DNA from: Mesorhizobium temperatum
GTDB taxonomy: Bacteria > Pseudomonadota > Alphaproteobacteria > Rhizobiales > Rhizobiaceae
Direction of reading: 5' to 3'
NCBI RefSeq assembly: GCF_002284575.1
Contig: NZ_NPKJ01000019.1
Span: 301,865-365,864, forward strand
Length of the DNA stretch: 64,000 bases
Shown: one piece after another, positions 25,229 to 32,767 of the stretch
Position numbering within the stretch: the stretch's first letter is position 1
Layout of the letters: each line of letters opens with the position of its first letter
The notes under the pieces: model-generated
Databases searched by the model: none
The model's input: only the letters and a program-made list of their open reading frames with translations
Told to the model about the DNA's origin: nothing
Program-made: the position numbers and the translations under genes

Positions 25229-25684
25229 TGGGCCTATGAGGATTTCGTCGAGGGCGCCTCGCTCGACCTCGGCACGAAGCTGGTGAGTGCGGCCGAGATC
25301 ATCGAATTCGCGCAGGAGTTCGATGCGCAGCCTATGCATCTCGACGAGGCGGCGGGCAAGGCCAGCATCCTTGGCGGGCTGGCGGCCTCCGGCTGGCACA
25401 CCTGCGCAATGTTCATGCGCATGCTGTGCGACGCCTTCCTGCTGGACTCGACCTCGCAAGGCGCCCCCGGTGTCGATCAGGTCCGGTGGAAGAGGCCGGT
25501 GCTGGCCGGCGACATCTTGAGCGGCAACACCACCGTCCTTGCCAAGCGCCTGTCCCGGTCCAAGCCCCAGCTCGGCCTCGTCACCATGCGCAGCGAGCTT
25601 TTCAACCAGCGTGGCGAAGGCGTTTTCGAACTCGAGAACACCGTCATGTTCCTCGCTCGTGATGCCGCACAGGGCCCCTCATGA
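25214..25684 (+). CDS. MaoC-like hydratase, first of two
   Basis: This 156-residue hot-dog fold protein has the hydratase region AQEFDAQPMHLDEAAGKASI followed by GGLAASGWHT, matching the (R)-specific enoyl-CoA hydratase motif with its Asp and His. MaoC proteins hydrate enoyl-CoA or related acyl thioesters. The next gene is a second MaoC protein whose start overlaps its stop (ATGA), so they may form a heterodimer, as is known for some MaoC pairs. Its own start lies in a duplicated sequence. The substrate is unknown. Confidence 0.87.
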   Translation: MTGKTWAYEDFVEGASLDLGTKLVSAAEIIEFAQEFDAQPMHLDEAAGKASILGGLAASGWHTCAMFMRMLCDAFLLDSTSQGAPGVDQVRWKRPVLAGDILSGNTTVLAKRLSRSKPQLGLVTMRSELFNQRGEGVFELENTVMFLARDAAQGPS

Positions 25685-26151
25685 CATTGGACGAGTTCTT
25701 CTGCATCGGCATCACCGTCACGCTCGGGTCGCACAAATTCGAACCCGAGGCGATCAAGGCGTTCGCCAGGAAATACGATCCGCAGATATTCCATCTCGAC
25801 GAAGAGGCGGCGAAAAAGAGCGTGTTCGGCGGCCTGTGCGCCTCCGGTTGGCACACAGCAGCAACCTGGATGAAATTGAACCTCGAGACCGGCGTGGAGG
25901 CCGAGGGCGTCCGCTGGGCCGTCGCTGGACCCGCGCCCGAATTCGGCCCCTCGCCCGGCTTCAAGAACCTCAAATGGCTGAAGCCCGTCTATGCCGGAGA
26001 AACCGTGACCTTCACCCGCACCGCGCTTGCCCACCGCCCCATCATGTCACGGCCAGGCTGGCGGCTGCTGACGCTGCGCTCGGAAGCCTTCGATTCGACC
26101 GGCGACAAGGTCATCGAGTTCGAAAGCGCCGTGCTGGTGAAGATGGGGTAG
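25681..26151 (+). CDS. MaoC-like hydratase, second of two
   Basis: This 156-residue MaoC-fold protein starts MTLDEFFCIGITVTLGSHKF. It contains the hydratase motif ARKYDPQIFHLDEEAAKKSV followed by GGLCASGWHTAA, with catalytic Asp and His retained. It is related to the preceding gene and overlaps it by four bases, indicating translational coupling. A paired or heteromeric enoyl-CoA hydratase is the likely product. A long inverted-repeat element follows directly. Confidence 0.87.
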   Translation: MTLDEFFCIGITVTLGSHKFEPEAIKAFARKYDPQIFHLDEEAAKKSVFGGLCASGWHTAATWMKLNLETGVEAEGVRWAVAGPAPEFGPSPGFKNLKWLKPVYAGETVTFTRTALAHRPIMSRPGWRLLTLRSEAFDSTGDKVIEFESAVLVKMG

Positions 26152-26155
26152 TTTC

Positions 26156-26350
26156 TTCCTTCTCCCCTTGTGGGAGAAGGTGGATCGGCGCAAAGCGCCG
26201 AGACGGATGAGGGGGGTTGGAAGAAATGATTCGTCTAAAAAATCAAATGATTTGAAGCACTTACGCCTTCGGCGCTGCGATCTGTCCAACACCCCTCATC
26301 CGACCTCGCTTCGCGAGGCCACCTTCTCCCACAAGGGGAGAAGGAAAAAG
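26156..26350. repeat. Long inverted-repeat intergenic element, copy 2
   Basis: The arms CTTCTCCCCTTGTGGGAGAA and TTCTCCCACAAGGGGAGAAG bound about 195 bases. Inside are GGCGCAAAGCGCC, GATGAGGGGGGTTGG and its partner CAACACCCCTCATC. It is related to the element at 23715 and separates the MaoC pair from the convergent apt gene. Confidence 0.8.
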
Positions 26351-26354
26351 CGTA

Positions 26355-26900
26355 TCAATGCCCTTCAAACCCGATCAGCGTCCTGACCGGCACGCCGAGT
26401 GCTTCGAGCTTGTCGCGGCCGCCGAGGTCCGGCAGGTCGATGACGAAGCAGGCGGCGAGAATGTCGGCGCCGATCTGCCGCAACAGCTGGACCGCCGCCG
26501 CCGCCGTGCCGCCGGTGGCGATCAGGTCGTCGACCAGGATCACCTTCTCACCCGGAGACACGCCATCCCTGTGCATCTCCATCTCGTCCAGCCCGTATTC
26601 GAGGCTGTAGGCGACGCGCACTGTCTCGTAAGGCAGCTTGCCCTTCTTGCGGATCGGCACGAAGCCGGCCGAAAGCTGATGGGCGACGGCGCCGCCAAGG
26701 ATGAAGCCGCGCGCCTCGATGCCGGCGATCTTGTCGACTTTCTGGCCGGCATAGGGATGCACCAGCTCGTCGATGGCGCGGCGGAAGGCGCGCGCGTTGC
26801 TTAGCAGCGTGGTGATGTCACGAAACAGGATGCCCGGCTTGGGATAGTCCGGAATGGTGCGGATCGCGGCAAGCAGCGTGTCTTCGAGCGAAGGTTTCAT
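26355..26900 (-). CDS. apt: Adenine phosphoribosyltransferase
   Basis: Apt salvages adenine with PRPP to form AMP. This 181-residue protein has [20 protein letters not shown] at the N-terminus, [28 protein letters not shown] and the PRPP-binding loop [18 protein letters not shown]. The ATG at 26900 has GGAGAG about seven bases upstream; the ATG at 26918 is less likely. The length is standard. It uses the PRPP made by prs elsewhere in the window. Confidence 0.95.
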   Translation of the reverse strand: MKPSLEDTLLAAIRTIPDYPKPGILFRDITTLLSNARAFRRAIDELVHPYAGQKVDKIAGIEARGFILGGAVAHQLSAGFVPIRKKGKLPYETVRVAYSLEYGLDEMEMHRDGVSPGEKVILVDDLIATGGTAAAAVQLLRQIGADILAACFVIDLPDLGGRDKLEALGVPVRTLIGFEGH

Positions 26901-27047
26901 GGGCGGCTCTCCGGGCATTCGTCCGATTCGACTTGAAGACGTGAAAAGGAACTCTGGCCGATCGTAACCCGGCGCGGCCGGCGACGGCTACCGCGATGTG
27001 GCGCCTGGAAGAAAATTGTCCGGCAAAGGACTGAGCTGGCGGCCTTA

Positions 27048-27150
27048 AGAGCGACGTGCGTCCACTTGGACGCACAAAGTACGCTCTAAAACTTTTGAAA
27101 TCTACGCATCGTGCTTTCCGAAAATCGATTCCGATTTTCGGGCCGATGCG
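27048..27150. repeat. Palindromic interspersed repeat, copy e
   Basis: A nearly intact copy of the 5840 element: GAGCGACGTGCGTCCA/TGGACGCAC, GTACGCTCTAAAACTTT, GCATCGTGCTTTCCGAAAATCG and CGATTTTCGG. With the petC terminator it fills the apt-petC gap. No gene lies between 26901 and 27209. Confidence 0.85.
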
Positions 27151-27160
27151 GTAGGAAATA

Positions 27161-27190
27161 CAAAAAGGGCGCCTTTCGACGCCCTTTCGA
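27161..27190 (-). terminator. Terminator of the petABC operon
   Basis: On the minus strand AAAGGGCG, an 8-base loop and CGCCCTTT are followed by TTG. It lies about 20 bases after the petC stop codon. Confidence 0.75.
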
Positions 27191-27209
27191 TCTCGTGGCT
27201 TTGCGTAGC

Positions 27210-28082
27210 TCAGTGCGCCACGCCGGCCCACACCTTGCGCTTGGTCAGATAGACCAGCGCGCCGAACAGCAACATGAAGACCAGCACGCGAAAGCCGGTT
27301 TTCTTGCGGGCTTCAAGATGCGGCTCGGCCGCCCACATCAGGAACGCCGACACGTCGCGGGAATACTGGTCGACCGTCTGCGGCGAGCCGTCGTCATAGG
27401 TCACCTGATCGTCGGAAAGCGGGTTGGGCATCTTCAGCGACACGCCGGCTATGAAGTACGGATTGTAGTGCGTGCCTTCCGGTATCTCCATGCCCGCCGG
27501 CGGCTGCTCGTCATAGCCGGTCAGCAGCGAGTGGATATAGTCGGGACCGCCCTGGGCGTACTGCGTGAAGATGTCGAAGACGAAGCGCGGAAAGCCGCGC
27601 TCGACGCCGCGCGCCTTGGCCAGCAGCGACATGTCGGGCGGGGCAGCCCCGCCATTGGCGGCCGCTGCTGCCTGATCGTTGGGGAACGGCGCCGGGAAAT
27701 GGTCGGACGGTATGCCGGGACGATCGAACATGTCGCCGGCATCGTTGGGACCGTCATTGATCGTGTACTCGGCGGCCAGTGCCTTGACCTGCGCTTCCGA
27801 ATAGCCAAGGTCTTCCAGTGTGCGGAACGCCACCAATTTCATCGAATGGCAGGCCGCGCAGACTTCCTTGTAGACCTTCAGTCCGCGCTGCAGCTGCGCC
27901 TTGTCGTAGGTGCCGAACGGCCCGGCGAAGCTCCAGTCCATCTCCTTCGGCTCGTGTATCGGGAAATGCGTCGGCTGGGCTTCGTTGTGCGCCTCCTCCT
28001 GGGCAATCGCCCCGGTGGTCGCGGCCGCAGTGCCTGCCAACACAAGGCCGAGCAGCGCCAGCGAGGTGAGAATCGTCTTCAT
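27210..28082 (-). CDS. petC: Ubiquinol-cytochrome c reductase, cytochrome c1
   Basis: Cytochrome c1 carries electrons from the Rieske protein to soluble cytochrome c in the bc1 complex. This 290-residue protein has a signal peptide (TILTSLALLGLVLAGTAAAT) and the haem-binding motif EVCAACHSMKLVAFR. The region GPNDAGDMFDRPGIPSDHFP, NPYFIAGVSLKMPNPL (with the axial Met candidate) and a C-terminal membrane anchor (LVFMLLFGALVYLTKRKVW) follow. The ATG at 28082 has AGGGGA upstream. It is the last gene of petABC. Confidence 0.95.
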   Translation of the reverse strand: MKTILTSLALLGLVLAGTAAATTGAIAQEEAHNEAQPTHFPIHEPKEMDWSFAGPFGTYDKAQLQRGLKVYKEVCAACHSMKLVAFRTLEDLGYSEAQVKALAAEYTINDGPNDAGDMFDRPGIPSDHFPAPFPNDQAAAAANGGAAPPDMSLLAKARGVERGFPRFVFDIFTQYAQGGPDYIHSLLTGYDEQPPAGMEIPEGTHYNPYFIAGVSLKMPNPLSDDQVTYDDGSPQTVDQYSRDVSAFLMWAAEPHLEARKKTGFRVLVFMLLFGALVYLTKRKVWAGVAH

Positions 28083-28125
28083 GCCAAATCCCCTTGAGAT
28101 TCTCTGCCGCGCCGTCGTCGTCTCG

Positions 28126-28171
28126 ACCATGATCTTGTCCGAAAACCGGTCTCCACTTTTCGGGGTCATGC
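28126..28171. repeat. Short palindromic repeat in the petB-petC gap
   Basis: ATGATCTTGTCCGAAAACCGG and CTTTTCGGGGTCAT form an imperfect hairpin of the short repeat class also seen at 30716 and 53874. It lies in the 89-base gap between petB and petC and could affect the transcript there. Confidence 0.65.
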
Positions 28172-29476
28172 TCAGCTCTTGGTTTCCGGTGCGGCTGTCG
28201 CGCGAGCCGGATGCCCGCCACCGCCACCCTTGTTCTTCTCGAGCACTGCCTCGGTGATCGAGTTCGGCAATCGCCGCGGGGTCTCGATCAGGCCAAGCAC
28301 CGGCAGCACGACCAGGAAGAAGGCGAAGTAAAACAATGTCGCCATCTGCGCCATGAAGACATAGCTGCCTTCGGCCGGCTGCGAACCCAGCCAGCCAAGC
28401 AGGACGGCATCGATCACGAACAGCCAGAAGAACAGCTTGTACCAGGGCCGGTAGACCGCCGAGCGCACCTTCGAGGTGTCGAGCCACGGCACCAGGAACA
28501 GCATGGCGATGGAACCGAACATCGCGAGCACGCCACCGAGCTTGGAGTTGATCGGCCCGATATTGAAGGTGATGGCGCGCAGGATCGCGTAGAACGGCAG
28601 GAAGTACCATTCCGGCACGATATGGGCAGGCGTCTTCAGCGGGTCGGCGACTGTGTAGTTGTCGGGATGGCCGAGAAAGTTCGGCAGGTAGAAGACGAAA
28701 TAGGCGAAGATGAACAGGAACACGAGCATCCCGAACGCGTCCTTGATGGTCGCGTAAGGGGTGAAGGCGACGGTATCGGTCTTCGACTTGACCTCGATGC
28801 CGGTCGGGTTCGACTGGCCGACCACGTGCAGCGCCCATATATGCAGCACGACGACGCCGGCGATCATGAACGGCAGAAGATAGTGCAGTGAAAAGAAGCG
28901 GTTCAGCGTCGGGTTGTCGACAGCGAAGCCGCCGAGCAAAAGCTGCTGGATCCACTCGCCGACCAGCGGGACGGCGCTGAAGAAGCCGGTGATGACGGTC
29001 GCGCCCCAGAAGCTCATCTGCCCCCAGGGCAGCACATAGCCCATGAAGCCAGTCGCCATCATCAGGAGGTAGATGATGCAGCCGAGGATCCACAGAAGCT
29101 CGCGCGGTGCCTTGTAGGAGCCGTAATAGAGGCCGCGGAAGATATGGATGTAGACGGCGACGAAGAAGAATGACGCGCCGTTCGAATGCAGATAGCGCAA
29201 CAGCCAGCCCGAATTGACGTCCCGCATGATCTTCTCGACCGAATCGAAGGCGAGAGTGCTGTCCGCCGCATAGTGCATGGCCAGCACGATGCCGGTCAGC
29301 ATCTGCGCCGTCAGCATGAGCGCCAGGATGCCGCCGAAGGTCCACGCATAATTGAGGTTGCGCGGCACCGGATAGGCGACGAAGCTGTCATAGACCAGCC
29401 GCGGCAGCGGCATGCGGGCGTCGAACCAGCGTCCGATACCGGTCTTGGGCGTATAGGTCGAGTGTCCCTCGCTCAT
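28172..29476 (-). CDS. petB: Cytochrome b of the bc1 complex
   Basis: This 434-residue membrane protein with eight helices holds two b haems and the quinol sites. Visible motifs are [10 protein letters not shown], the haem-ligand regions AMHYAADS and [58 protein letters not shown] and the Qo-site PEWY ([16 protein letters not shown]). The C-terminus is Gly/Ala-rich. The ATG at 29476 has AGGGATA upstream. It follows petA by 17 bases. Confidence 0.96.
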   Translation of the reverse strand: MSEGHSTYTPKTGIGRWFDARMPLPRLVYDSFVAYPVPRNLNYAWTFGGILALMLTAQMLTGIVLAMHYAADSTLAFDSVEKIMRDVNSGWLLRYLHSNGASFFFVAVYIHIFRGLYYGSYKAPRELLWILGCIIYLLMMATGFMGYVLPWGQMSFWGATVITGFFSAVPLVGEWIQQLLLGGFAVDNPTLNRFFSLHYLLPFMIAGVVVLHIWALHVVGQSNPTGIEVKSKTDTVAFTPYATIKDAFGMLVFLFIFAYFVFYLPNFLGHPDNYTVADPLKTPAHIVPEWYFLPFYAILRAITFNIGPINSKLGGVLAMFGSIAMLFLVPWLDTSKVRSAVYRPWYKLFFWLFVIDAVLLGWLGSQPAEGSYVFMAQMATLFYFAFFLVVLPVLGLIETPRRLPNSITEAVLEKNKGGGGGHPARATAAPETKS

Positions 29477-29493
29477 CGAAATATCCCTTAGCC

Positions 29494-30054
29494 TCAGCCG
29501 ATACGGATCTTGGTGTCGGAAATGAACTGGAACACCGGCACCGACATATTCTCCGGCGCCGGCCCGCCGCGGACGCGGCCGGAGGTGTCGTATACCGAGC
29601 CGTGGCACGGGCAGAACCAGCCGCCGAACTCGCCTTCCTGGCCGAGCGGGATGCAGCCGAGATGGGTGCAGACCTGGACCATCACTATCCAGGCTTCCTT
29701 GCCCGGCATGGTGCGGTTGGCGTCCGTCGCCGGCGCATCGGCCGGCAGATTGGCGTTGCGGGCGAGCGGATCCTTGAGTTCGGCCAGATTGACCGCCTCG
29801 CCGTCCTTCATCTCTTGTTCGGTGCGGTTGCGCACCACCACCGGCTTGCCGCGCCATTTCACGACAAGCGACATTCCCGGCGTCAGCGAGGAGACGTCGA
29901 CCTCGACCGAGGCCAGCGCCAGCGTCGAGGCGTCCGGGCGCATCTGGTCGATGAACGGCCAGGCGACGGCACCCGCGCCGACCACCGCGGCCATGCCGGT
30001 GGCGACGTAGAGAAAATCACGACGGTTGGGATCCTGGATGTCGGTTGCGCTCAC
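29494..30054 (-). CDS. petA: Rieske iron-sulfur protein of the bc1 complex
   Basis: This 186-residue protein has a twin-arginine signal anchor ([20 protein letters not shown]). Its C-terminal Rieske fold has both cluster motifs, [11 protein letters not shown] and [14 protein letters not shown]. It moves electrons from quinol to cytochrome c1. The start is taken as GTG at 30054, just before [11 protein letters not shown]; residues further upstream are basic and unlike the family. It is the first gene of petABC. Its promoter should lie in the 240-base gap shared with the divergent cupin gene. Confidence 0.94.
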   Translation of the reverse strand: MSATDIQDPNRRDFLYVATGMAAVVGAGAVAWPFIDQMRPDASTLALASVEVDVSSLTPGMSLVVKWRGKPVVVRNRTEQEMKDGEAVNLAELKDPLARNANLPADAPATDANRTMPGKEAWIVMVQVCTHLGCIPLGQEGEFGGWFCPCHGSVYDTSGRVRGGPAPENMSVPVFQFISDTKIRIG

Positions 30055-30294
30055 GGGTGCCTGATCCTTTCGCCTCTTCCGTGCCGGTGGCCGAGGCTTG
30101 TTCCCCGCTCTTTCACGCCAAACCCGACAGCGCATGGCGAACAGGCTAGCGAATTCCTCCGGCAATTGGCCTTCGGTTTATGCGTGAAGCCCGTTTTTGT
30201 CCAGACGGGTGAAGGCACAAGGGCAGATTGTCGCGGGGACGCAATTCGGCGTCGGGCGGCATGGCGGCGAAGACGGCGAAACCACAGGAAAACA

Positions 30295-30714
30295 ATGGCA
30301 AAACCGGCGCCGGTGTTTGCCTCGACAGGAGACCCAGCCTCGGTCTATCCTCGGCTCATGGCGCATGTCATCGACCGCGACAAATGGGCCAGGACGCCCG
30401 ACCGCTGCCCCGACCATTGGCAGGGCGAACTGCAGTGCGGCGCGTACGGCTCCAGAAGCTGCCTGATCTTCAACTATCTGCCGGAGATCGGCGGCGGCCC
30501 GCGGCTGCACATGCATCCCTATTGCGAGATTTTCATCATCCGCACTGGCACCGGCCTGTTCACCGTCGGCGACCGGCAGATCGAGGCGTCGGCTGGCCAG
30601 ATATTGATCGTGCCGCCGAACACGCCGCACAAATTCACCAACCTCGGCCCAGGTCCGCTGGAGACCACCGACATCCACGAAAACGGCAGCTTCATCACCG
30701 AATGGCTGGAGTAG
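30295..30714 (+). CDS. Cupin-domain protein
   Basis: This 139-residue single-domain cupin has metal-site motif 1 in GPRLHMHPYCEIFIIRTGTG and motif 2 in GQILIVPPNTPHKFTNLGPG, so a metal-binding pocket is expected. The reaction is unknown. The ATG at 30295 has AGGA upstream; ATG at 30358 (MAHVIDRDKW) is an alternative start. It is divergent from petABC and followed directly by a short palindromic repeat. Confidence 0.82.
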   Translation: MAKPAPVFASTGDPASVYPRLMAHVIDRDKWARTPDRCPDHWQGELQCGAYGSRSCLIFNYLPEIGGGPRLHMHPYCEIFIIRTGTGLFTVGDRQIEASAGQILIVPPNTPHKFTNLGPGPLETTDIHENGSFITEWLE

Positions 30715-30715
30715 A

Positions 30716-30775
30716 CCCCGAACCGAAGGTCCGCGTCAGCGAAAAGCGGAACCGGTTTTCGGAAAAGACCATGGT
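30716..30775. repeat. Short palindromic repeat after the cupin gene
   Basis: CCCCGAACCGAAGG, GCGAAAAGCGGAACCGGTTTT and CGGAAAAGACCATGGTC form an imperfect dyad of the same class as 28126 and 53874. Confidence 0.65.
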
Positions 30776-31105
30776 CAAACTGGTGGTGAGAATCCGACGC
30801 TTGGTACCCGAGGTTAGACAACCGCTTTGGGTGGAATGCTGCCATTCGTCTCGTCGATTGGGAAGAGAAAGTGGCGCCATTTCCGGACTTTCGGTGTATT
30901 CGCGAGCGCTCTCAGCATCGCGCGGCTACATCACGACCACAGGAGCGACGGAGGGCTCGCGACTTGCTCACACCTGTTTATGCCCGGCTCTCACCGCGGG
31001 TCTCGATACTCGCGATCTCGTAGATGCGAAGGAATGGCTCGACCACTGCGATAGGTGCTATTCGCAAATGGTCGAGATCGTATCAAACAAGCCTACTTCC
31101 TTTCG
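30776..31105. other. Intergenic, no gene recognised
   Basis: About 330 bases between the cupin gene's repeat and the PAP2 gene. Open frames crossing it show no family features. It marks the left border of the accessory block. Confidence 0.45.
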
Positions 31106-32464
31106 CTAATCCGCCCCGTCGGTTTTTGCCCGCTCGATGAATTTCCCCGCAACCGCTTTGCCGAGTGCGGCACCGGCCTGATTGTCCATTTGGTAGTGGA
31201 TGCCGGCCCAGACGCGGGAATCACCCGCCTCCTTGCCGACCGCGCGGATGAAGTCGGCATGGTCGGGAAACAGGTACGCCAGGACCTCGCATCTGGCGGT
31301 CGAGAGCGTGGAGTGGTTCGACGGATAACTGGGATGTGCCGGCACTGTGAACAGGGGAATGATGCTCGGGTCAAGCATGTTGGGTCGCAGGTACCAATAT
31401 GCGTACTTCCCGTCGTTGCTCGCAATGTAGGCGTCGTAGTAGACCGTTGCGAGCATCGCGTAAGCCCGAGCGGCGCGGGGTGGGTTCGAATCCGTCTTGT
31501 CCTCGAACATCCACTTGCTGGCATAGTCATACCAGTCGGTGAACAAGCCGGATGGACTTTGCCAGTAGAACGCTTTGTAGCTGTTAGGGAATTTTCGTTC
31601 AAACTGCCGGATTGCATCCATCTCCGCCTTTACGGCCGGGGATTGGCAGTCGGGTGGCGCCGGCGGCCTGAATTCATCGGGTGCTGCCAGCACAATCGGC
31701 TTCCAGTTTGGCATGGTTACATTGGCGGGTTTGCTCCCGACCCACATGCACGGCCCGGTCGGAACAGTGCCGGTCCACGCTGCATCGGAGCCATCGGCCT
31801 TTGCCCACGCAATCACCTGCTCTGCTACCTGTCGCCCCAACTCCAGGCCGGCGGAAGAATCGCTCGGGAACTGGAGACCGGCAAGGACACGCGACTGTGC
31901 CGCTTCTTCGGCCATTGCCTTGAACGACGACGTCTCGTCGGGAAAGAAATAAGAAAGAACGGTCGCGGCGGCTCCGGCGGCTGCGGCATGCTCGGATGGA
32001 TAGGAGGGACTCCGAGGCGGCGGCAGCGCAGTCGGCAGCGTGGCATCCGCCTCGCTCGGGCGCGGCCGATTGTAGAAGTACTTCGCGTCCCACGCCGCGA
32101 CGGTGGCGTCGTACATCGCCATCGTCAAATAGGTGTAGACGCGGTGCGCATTTGGAATCTGCTGGTTTTCGAGAATGCGATTGTTGACCAGGTCGATCCA
32201 TCGGTACCCGGGCGAGCCGGCGTCCCAGAAGGTGATTTTGTCGGCAGCAACCGGATCTTTCTGCGCCAGGAGATCCCGCATCTGCACCAATTCGGCTGCT
32301 GCGGCGGAGGCGTCGGGCGGCGGTGGGACTCGGAAGTCCTTGCCAGACGTGATTACCCACGTCTTCCACGTTCCAGCCTCTGGTTCTATCAGATCCGATT
32401 GGGCGAAAGCGCAGTTCCCTGACAAAAGGATTACCGCGCAGGTCCTGCCAAAACCGCTAAGCAT
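31106..32464 (-). CDS. Secreted double-PAP2 phosphatase/haloperoxidase-like protein
   Basis: This 452-residue protein has a signal peptide (TCAVILLSGNCAFAQ). It carries two sets of PAP2 motifs. The first set is KYFYNRPRP (KX6RP, residues 128-136), PSEH (156-159) and SRVLAGLQFPSD (191-202), where the usual His is Gln198. The second set is KYAYWYLRP (353-361), PSNH (381-384) and SRVWAGIHYQMD (416-427), which is complete with His423. The family comprises acid phosphatases and vanadium haloperoxidases. The ATG at 32464 has GGGAGG upstream. It lies downstream of the giant cyclase genes on the same strand. Substrate and role are unknown. Confidence 0.83.
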   Translation of the reverse strand: MLSGFGRTCAVILLSGNCAFAQSDLIEPEAGTWKTWVITSGKDFRVPPPPDASAAAAELVQMRDLLAQKDPVAADKITFWDAGSPGYRWIDLVNNRILENQQIPNAHRVYTYLTMAMYDATVAAWDAKYFYNRPRPSEADATLPTALPPPRSPSYPSEHAAAAGAAATVLSYFFPDETSSFKAMAEEAAQSRVLAGLQFPSDSSAGLELGRQVAEQVIAWAKADGSDAAWTGTVPTGPCMWVGSKPANVTMPNWKPIVLAAPDEFRPPAPPDCQSPAVKAEMDAIRQFERKFPNSYKAFYWQSPSGLFTDWYDYASKWMFEDKTDSNPPRAARAYAMLATVYYDAYIASNDGKYAYWYLRPNMLDPSIIPLFTVPAHPSYPSNHSTLSTARCEVLAYLFPDHADFIRAVGKEAGDSRVWAGIHYQMDNQAGAALGKAVAGKFIERAKTDGAD

Positions 32465-32767
32465 GTGAGCCTCCCATAGTGGCCCCCGACCCAAAGACGG
32501 AAGGTGTTCCGTTTTCACGGCCCTTCCATCTTCATTTTAGCCAAGTCTAATTATACCGCGAGGCGCTGCCCAGTAAAAGGATCAAAAATGAGAGGAGGCC
32601 GCGTTGTGAAGGTCTCCGTACAACGGCTGTTTTGCGCACAAATGCAGTCGGCTGCGAACGGCTCAGCATTGACCGCTATGAGATCCAATACGCGCCTTTG
32701 AGACAACGGAGATGGGCTACGGCGTGGCCGTCGAGGTAACGTTGCCAGCCATGGGCGTTGGGCGACA
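32465..32767. other. Gap between PAP2 and first giant gene
   Basis: About 300 bases with relatively low GC in part. It should contain the PAP2 promoter and the end of the giant gene's transcript. No clear terminator or gene is seen. Confidence 0.4.

Noticed and set aside
27210..29345. A single open frame of 711 codons on the minus strand spanning cytochrome c1 and beyond
   Set aside because: Only the last 290 residues encode cytochrome c1. The upstream part reads through petB in another frame with Arg/Ala-rich shadow sequence. The cytochrome c1 start at 28082 has its own ribosome site.
30776..31105. A decayed gene between the cupin and PAP2 genes
   Set aside because: The open frames there have no recognisable domain and no convincing start. 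Without a database search a pseudogene cannot be argued.
31055..32422. A plus-strand frame of 455 codons opposite the PAP2 gene
   Set aside because: The minus strand carries all PAP2 motifs and a signal peptide. The plus-strand sequence has none and lacks a ribosome site.
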